Shown here: in pieces, positions 13,789-17,117 of the stretch
How the letters are laid out: each line of letters opens with the position of its first letter
How positions within the stretch are numbered: the stretch's first letter is position 1
Source: Kmv42 sp040757455
GTDB lineage: Bacteria; Nitrospirota; Thermodesulfovibrionia; Thermodesulfovibrionales; SM23-35
NCBI GenBank assembly: GCA_040757455.1
Contig: JBFLXE010000046.1
Coordinates: 1 to 17,117 of the forward strand
DNA: 17,117 bases
Direction of reading: 5' to 3'
Made by a program: the position numbers and the translations under genes
Notes under the pieces: model-generated
Seen by the model: only the letters and a program-made list of their open reading frames with translations
The model's database searches: none
Told to the model about the DNA's origin: nothing

Positions 13789-15600
13789 ATGCGTGAGGAA
13801 AAATTGATAGAATGTCTTGAGTCAAGCGGGGTGCTTGCAAAGATGAAACTTTCGAAGGAAGAACTCTCTTCACTCGCTCGTTACCTCAAGACGCATTACA
13901 TTTCAGCTCAGGTCGAAGAAATAGTGAAGACAGTCGAGGATGTTATGAGCATCGATCCCACCCTTGAGTGGAAAGAGATACTCGAAGCAGCTACAAAAAA
14001 GATTGTTGAATTCCTCCATGCAGATGGAGCTTCGATCCGTATTTTCGATCGGGAAACCGGGGGGCTTGTCGCCTTCGGTTCCTTCCAGTATACAGAAACT
14101 GACCGAATAAAAAGCGTTCCTGTAGAACAGTCCGTAGCTGGTAAAGTAATAAAGAGCGGAAAGAGCTATCTTGTGCCGAATATCCTCGCGGAACCAGATT
14201 ACAAAAACAAGGAAATAGTGAAGGAATACGGGTTCAATTCCCTCATGGCAATTCCGATAAACATACCTGGTTTCATCAAGGACGAATCAGACATACTGGG
14301 TACAATTCAGATTTATTACAAAGAAGTGGACAAGAAATTTGAGCCAATCGAAGTTGCCAATGCGGAAATGCTCGCGAGGAGAATTAGCTATGTGCTGGCT
14401 AGAAAGCGAATATTAGACCTTCAGAAACTGAATATTCAGAAAGAGAAAATTGTGGAAAAGATATTTATCAAGCTCAGTCATCGTGAAGGAATAAAGATGA
14501 AAGAGGTTTTCAGAACGATGATACCCGAGCTGGTGGACATCCTCCAGATACAGAGTTGTTCTCTTTTTTCCATTACGCCTGATAGAATATATGTTCAGCC
14601 CGAACTGGAATATCCCGCGGGATATGAAAGTCATGAGAAGACTTGCGCTTTTGCAATTAAAGACCACCCTTATCTCAAAGCACTCATCAAAGGCACCGAA
14701 AAACCGGGTGATTACGAATTTGAACGGATCAATCCATCTTATATTCTTATTAAAGATCCGCGGCAGAGCAGATTATCCAATGACGAATTGAAGAAATACG
14801 CTACTGCACACAATGTGAATTCTGTGCTTTTGATTCCCCTGAAGGCAAAAGACGAGATAAACTATTTTATGGTCTTTTACGCCACTGACCGTAGACAGGA
14901 GTTTACAGAACACGAAATAGAACTCCTGAGCTTTTTCGGAAAAGAAATTATGAAGGCATTAAGGATCGAGAAACTTGATGACATATTGCATGACTTTAAG
15001 AACCCTGCCATTGCAATTGCGGGATTCGCCAAAAGGGCCAGGAAACTCATCGAAAAAGAGGACGTGGAGGATGTGAAGGACAAGATAGCAGAATATCTGG
15101 ATATCATTGTGAAAGAAACTGTCAGAATGCAGGAATTATCTACATATCCGCATATTGAAGGCCGTGAAAGGGTAGTTGATCTCACGGAGGTTCTGAAAAA
15201 CCGCTTCAAGATAAATGCAGAAGCCATCCGGGAACAGAAGAGGACTAATATAAGGCTTATAGCCGATGAACTTGAGCCAGGTCTATCGATATATTGCTCA
15301 CCCTTCGGGCTGGAGAGAATGCTGGACAATCTGCTTGATAACGCCACAAAAGCCATTCCTGAAGAAGGAGGCGAACTGTTAATAAAGAGTTACAGAAAGG
15401 AAGACATGGCGTCTTTTGAGATACGTAATACCGGAAAAATTCCTGAGGAGAAGATCGAACAGATAAGAATGGGCGAAGTCAGGGGTCGCGGCCTTAACAT
15501 TATTTACCGTTTCGTACAAGCTATACATGGTAAACTCGAGGTCTTTACCGATGGTGATTCTACCACTTTCCGTGCCATAATCCCCCTTTACCGCGAATAG
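13789..15600 (+). CDS. Two-GAF sensor histidine kinase (orphan)
   Basis: This 603-aa soluble sensor protein has no membrane segment or signal peptide. A short N-terminal helical region precedes a first GAF domain (about 40-205, with GSIRIFD-like and SVAGKVIKSG segments), a helical linker, and a second, weaker GAF-like domain (about 225-395). The kinase core has an H-box LHDFKNPAIAIAGFAKRA with His401, an N-box LLDNATKAI with Asn518, and a glycine box GRGLNII (566-572). The G1 box reads RNTGKIPEE, with Asn where the nucleotide-binding Asp usually is, and the ATP lid is short; such N-type G1 boxes occur in some kinase subgroups. No response regulator gene is present, so the partner is elsewhere. 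GAF domains bind small ligands or cofactors; which one cannot be told here. Confidence 0.85.
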   Translation: MREEKLIECLESSGVLAKMKLSKEELSSLARYLKTHYISAQVEEIVKTVEDVMSIDPTLEWKEILEAATKKIVEFLHADGASIRIFDRETGGLVAFGSFQYTETDRIKSVPVEQSVAGKVIKSGKSYLVPNILAEPDYKNKEIVKEYGFNSLMAIPINIPGFIKDESDILGTIQIYYKEVDKKFEPIEVANAEMLARRISYVLARKRILDLQKLNIQKEKIVEKIFIKLSHREGIKMKEVFRTMIPELVDILQIQSCSLFSITPDRIYVQPELEYPAGYESHEKTCAFAIKDHPYLKALIKGTEKPGDYEFERINPSYILIKDPRQSRLSNDELKKYATAHNVNSVLLIPLKAKDEINYFMVFYATDRRQEFTEHEIELLSFFGKEIMKALRIEKLDDILHDFKNPAIAIAGFAKRARKLIEKEDVEDVKDKIAEYLDIIVKETVRMQELSTYPHIEGRERVVDLTEVLKNRFKINAEAIREQKRTNIRLIADELEPGLSIYCSPFGLERMLDNLLDNATKAIPEEGGELLIKSYRKEDMASFEIRNTGKIPEEKIEQIRMGEVRGRGLNIIYRFVQAIHGKLEVFTDGDSTTFRAIIPLYRE

Positions 15601-15661
15601 TGATATCATTTTAATAAAGAATCTTGTATCAGAGATGATAGCAGGTTGAATTCTTTAAAAC

Positions 15662-15706
15662 AGATTGCCGCGTCGTCCCGATCAGATTGGGACTTCTTGC
15701 AATGAC
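15662..15706 (+). repeat. Palindromic repeat, family A (GATTGCC ... GCAATGAC)
   Basis: Outer arms ATTGC (15664-15668) and GCAAT (15699-15703) enclose an inner stem GTCCC (15675-15679) and GGGAC (15689-15693). The same ends recur in reverse orientation at 15758-15792 with a different but again self-complementary core. I recall similar GATTGCC...GCAATGAC repeats dispersed in genomes of uncultured Nitrospirota and deltaproteobacteria. Confidence 0.6.
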
Positions 15707-15715
15707 CCCTCTTTA

Positions 15716-15746
15716 ATTCCCCCCTTACCAAGGGGGGACTGGGATT
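15716..15746 (+). repeat. G/C-run hairpin repeat, family B
   Basis: TCCCCCCTT (15718-15726) and AAGGGGGGA (15730-15738) form a perfect 9-bp stem around ACC, followed by CTGGGATTG. The stem-plus-GGGATT tail layout is shared with the elements at 15943-15976 and, reversed, 16007-16043. Confidence 0.6.
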
Positions 15747-15757
15747 GTGTTGTCTTT

Positions 15758-15792
15758 GTCATTGCATCCGCCTAAGGCAGAGTGGCAATCCC
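15758..15792 (-). repeat. Palindromic repeat, family A, inverted copy
   Basis: GTCATTGC at the left and GGCAATCCC at the right match the ends of the 15662-15706 element in reverse orientation. The core GCCTAAGGC is self-complementary but unrelated in sequence to the core of the other copy, so the architecture (fixed ends, variable inner hairpin) is conserved. The two copies bracket the family B hairpin. Confidence 0.6.
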
Positions 15793-15815
15793 TTATTTGC
15801 TCAGAAAATGCACTA

Positions 15816-15873
15816 TGTCATCCTGAGCTTGTCGAAGGATGACAGTCATGGTTCGACAGGCTCACCATGACAT
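15816..15873. repeat. Paired inverted hairpins, family C (TGAGCYTGTCGAA core)
   Basis: Two hairpins lie head to head. The first has TGTCATCCT (15816-15824) pairing with AGGATGACA (15836-15844) around a GAGCTTGTCGA loop. The second has GTCATGGT (15845-15852) pairing with ACCATGAC (15864-15871) around TCGACAGGCTC. The loops are reverse complements at 10 of 11 positions, so the second is an inverted copy of the first. The stems differ by a CC-GG to GG-CC swap that keeps pairing. Confidence 0.7.
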
Positions 15874-15942
15874 GACAATTTTCAAGTTCCTTGGTGCCCA
15901 CAAGTCGACATGGAGGTTTGGACAGCACTGATCATTGAAAAT

Positions 15943-15976
15943 ACCCCTCTTTGGCAAAGAGGGTTGTGGGAGATTT
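15943..15976 (+). repeat. G/C-run hairpin repeat, family B, second copy
   Basis: CCCTCTTTG (15945-15953) and CAAAGAGGG (15955-15963) pair perfectly around one base, followed by TTGTGGGAGATTT. The layout equals that of the reversed element at 16007-16043, with one C-G stem pair replaced by T-A. Confidence 0.6.
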
Positions 15977-16006
15977 TATGATTATTAACTCGATTCATTT
16001 GTTCTT

Positions 16007-16043
16007 AAAATCCCTCTTCATCCCCCTTTTCCAAAGGGGGAGT
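16007..16043 (-). repeat. G/C-run hairpin repeat, family B, inverted copy
   Basis: TCCCCCTTT (16021-16029) and AAAGGGGGA (16033-16041) form a 9-bp stem around TCC, preceded by AAAATCCCTCTTCA, which is the reverse complement of the GGGATTT-type tail of the family. It ends just upstream of the Nudix gene and would be in its mRNA leader or promoter region. Confidence 0.6.
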
Positions 16044-16062
16044 TTAAAGTTTTTAAAGTTCA

Positions 16063-16626
16063 ATGGATAGAAACACTGTTAAGATTACAAGTAAGAAAAC
16101 TTTATTTGAAGGTAAATTCCTCAAATTTATCCTGACAACATACATTGATTCATCAGGAAAAACCAGAGAATGGGAATCCTTCGAGAGGATTAATTGCGAG
16201 GGCATCGTCGTAATCATTCCCTGGACTGAAAAAGATGAAACACTCCTGATCCGGCAGTTCAGGCCTCCTGTAAATGGATATGTAGTCGAATTCCCGGCAG
16301 GTCTGAATGACAAAGGAGGTTCACTCGAGGATGCTGCAAGAAGAGAGCTCCTCGAGGAGACCGGATATTCGGCCGAGAAAATGATTTATCTAACAGAAGG
16401 CCCCCTGTCTTCCGGAGCATCGGGTGAAATCCTGACGGCTTTTCTTGCCACCGGTCTCCGGTTTGAGGGCTTCGCAGGGAGAGATGAGGCGGAGGAGATG
16501 GAAGTGCTAAAGATTCCGGTGAGAGATCTTGATTCCAGGCTTTCTGCCTTACGTTCTGCCGGGAATTATATTGATCTAAAAATCTTCGGACTAATCGAGC
16601 TTGCCAGGAAGTATCTGCCTTTTTAG
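16063..16626 (+). CDS. Nudix hydrolase, ADP-ribose pyrophosphatase-like
   Basis: This 187-aa protein resembles the ADP-sugar/ADP-ribose branch of Nudix hydrolases, which cleave ADP-ribose to AMP and ribose 5-phosphate. LIRQFRPPVNGYVVEFPAG (62-80) is the usual lead-in and RELLEETGY (94-102) supplies the metal-binding glutamates Glu95, Glu98 and Glu99. The first Glu of the Nudix box (G-x5-E) is Gly86. A C-terminal DEAEEMEVLKIPV segment fits the family. The ATG at 16063 has no clear ribosome site; the repeat element ends 19 bases before it. It is convergent with hicA, with only seven bases between the stops. Specificity for ADP-ribose over other nucleotide sugars is not proven. Confidence 0.88.
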   Translation: MDRNTVKITSKKTLFEGKFLKFILTTYIDSSGKTREWESFERINCEGIVVIIPWTEKDETLLIRQFRPPVNGYVVEFPAGLNDKGGSLEDAARRELLEETGYSAEKMIYLTEGPLSSGASGEILTAFLATGLRFEGFAGRDEAEEMEVLKIPVRDLDSRLSALRSAGNYIDLKIFGLIELARKYLPF

Positions 16627-16633
16627 ATTTACC

Positions 16634-16969
16634 TTAAACGATGAAAGCATCGTGTAGGCTAAGACTTGCAATCATGCTTGACTTTGTCTTTTTCGCTACC
16701 AAATAAGGCCGTCTTGTGAATAATTTTTTTGACTTTGCTTGTACCTCAAGAATTTTCAGAAAATCGTCCTTTGTCATTTCTACATCTCGCAAGATTTTGG
16801 ATAAAAGTCCTGGCCCGATTGTTTCGCCTGAATGTACGGGGACGACGGTTGCTCTTCCATCAGAATGTTTTAAGAATATATGGCTTCCTTTTTGCCTTTC
16901 TTCAGCAAACCCTGCCTTCTTGAGCAAAGAGATTATTTTTTTCCCTGTTAGTGCAGGCAGCTTTCTCAT
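16634..16969 (-). CDS. hicA: HicA-type mRNA interferase toxin with C-terminal tail
   Basis: The first 75 or so residues are a standard HicA double-stranded RNA-binding fold: LTGKKIISLLKKAGF, then QKGSHIFLKH with the catalytic-type His30, VVPVHSGETIGPGLLSKILRD, and DDFLKIL. HicA toxins cleave mRNA and are held in check by HicB. The product is 111 aa, longer than the usual 60-85, because a Lys-rich then hydrophobic tail of about 35 residues (76-111) follows the fold. The ATG overlaps the hicB stop as ATGA, so the two are translationally coupled, with hicB upstream. Any promoter lies beyond the window edge. Whether the tail is functional or a result of stop loss is unknown. Confidence 0.88.
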   Translation of the reverse strand: MRKLPALTGKKIISLLKKAGFAEERQKGSHIFLKHSDGRATVVPVHSGETIGPGLLSKILRDVEMTKDDFLKILEVQAKSKKLFTRRPYLVAKKTKSSMIASLSLHDAFIV

Positions 16970-17117
16970 ACAGCAACTTTCTGGACGCCGACAAGATGTG
17001 TTGTCGGACGTTCTTCACCATATACCTCAAGGCAAAGCTGTATCGCCTCTTTAATCCTTTCGATCAGAGTATCCAGAGACTTTGCCTGCGTATGACAGCC
17101 CTTGAGCTCCGGGACTT
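16966..17117 (-). CDS. hicB: HicB-type antitoxin, C-terminal part (cut by window edge)
   Basis: Reading leftward from 17115, the frame encodes 49 residues starting VPELKGCHTQAKSLDTLIER and ending in a TGA at 16968-16966. The PEL-GCHTQ segment followed by a helix of the IKEAIQLCLE kind is the classic HicB partial RNase H-like fold, the part that binds and masks HicA. The segment after it (VYGEERPTTHLVGVQKVAV) ends without a DNA-binding domain, so autoregulation by a C-terminal HTH is not evident. The N-terminus is outside the window. The stop overlaps the hicA ATG by four bases. Confidence 0.85.
   Translation of the reverse strand, partial: VPELKGCHTQAKSLDTLIERIKEAIQLCLEVYGEERPTTHLVGVQKVAV

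Larger units (their letters stand above)
15601..16062. other. Gene-free region packed with palindromic repeats
   Basis: No coding region is supported in these 462 bases. At least six palindromic units belonging to three families are interspersed (listed separately), two of the families being present in both orientations. Linking DNA between them (for example 15601-15660 and 15872-15942) shows no recognisable feature. No transposase or CRISPR-like spacing is present. The last unit ends 19 bases before the Nudix ATG, so it lies in that gene's leader. Confidence 0.7.

Noticed and set aside
14877..15356. 159-codon minus-strand frame inside the kinase gene
   Set aside because: Ser-rich low-complexity product antisense to a clear histidine kinase core; a shadow frame.
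15661..16043. CRISPR array
   Set aside because: Repeats are of several kinds, in both orientations, irregularly spaced, and no unique spacers of constant length or cas genes are present.
2506..16626. Macro-domain protein and Nudix hydrolase as one ADP-ribose system
   Set aside because: They are about 13 kb apart, on opposite strands, with unrelated operons between; no linkage is shown beyond a shared ligand type.

Overview
The window reads as a stretch of anaerobe chromosome of moderate GC content with dense, mostly + strand core-metabolism genes. It holds an F-type ATPase membrane module (atpB, atpE), a small minus-strand pair (macro-domain protein, geranylgeranyl-reductase-type flavoprotein), a GTPase and haem operon (hflX, AhbD-like radical SAM, hemE, hemH), a full six-gene rnfCDGEAB operon, an orphan GAF sensor kinase, an intergenic nest of palindromic repeats, a Nudix hydrolase and the end of a hicBA toxin-antitoxin pair. 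The F0 genes without atpFHAGDC beside them, the clostridial/acetogen-like rnf order, the AhbD-type haem enzyme and the GGGGG/CCCCC hairpin repeats suggest Nitrospirota (Thermodesulfovibrio-like) or the former Deltaproteobacteria. This is inference; no rRNA or marker gene here settles it.

Layout. 1-1320: promoter, atpB, atpE, and a hairpin shared with a convergent unit. 1340-3060 (minus): macro-domain gene then a GGR-family oxidoreductase, with a strong promoter at 3088-3116. 3162-8051 (plus): extended -10 promoter, hflX (apparently starting at an AUA codon at 3202), AhbD-like gene, hemE and hemH. 8052-8297: an intergenic gap with a 43-bp near-perfect palindrome. 8298-13623: rnfC, D, G, E, A, B, mostly overlapping or closely spaced. 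13789-15600: two-GAF histidine kinase with its own promoter. 15601-16062: no gene, but at least three families of palindromic repeats. 16063-16626: Nudix hydrolase. 16634-17117 (minus): hicA and the C-terminal part of hicB, cut by the window edge.

How it works together. Rnf couples electron flow between reduced ferredoxin and NAD+ to ion pumping. The ATPase c subunit keeps side chains typical of Na+-binding rotors (Gln62, Glu95-Ser96, Tyr100), so Rnf and ATP synthase might share a sodium circuit, but this is a hypothesis. HemE makes coproporphyrinogen III, HemH is a ferrochelatase, and the radical SAM protein resembles the enzyme that decarboxylates iron-coproporphyrin III to haem b. Their clustering suggests a coproporphyrin-type haem route ending in AhbD.

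Most of the window is conventional. The points most worth a second look are the RnfE subunit that has lost one of the cysteines expected to hold the intramembrane iron-sulfur cluster, the C-terminally extended RnfB, the AUA start of hflX, the haem gene combination, and the repeat nest, whose stems show compensatory base changes between copies.
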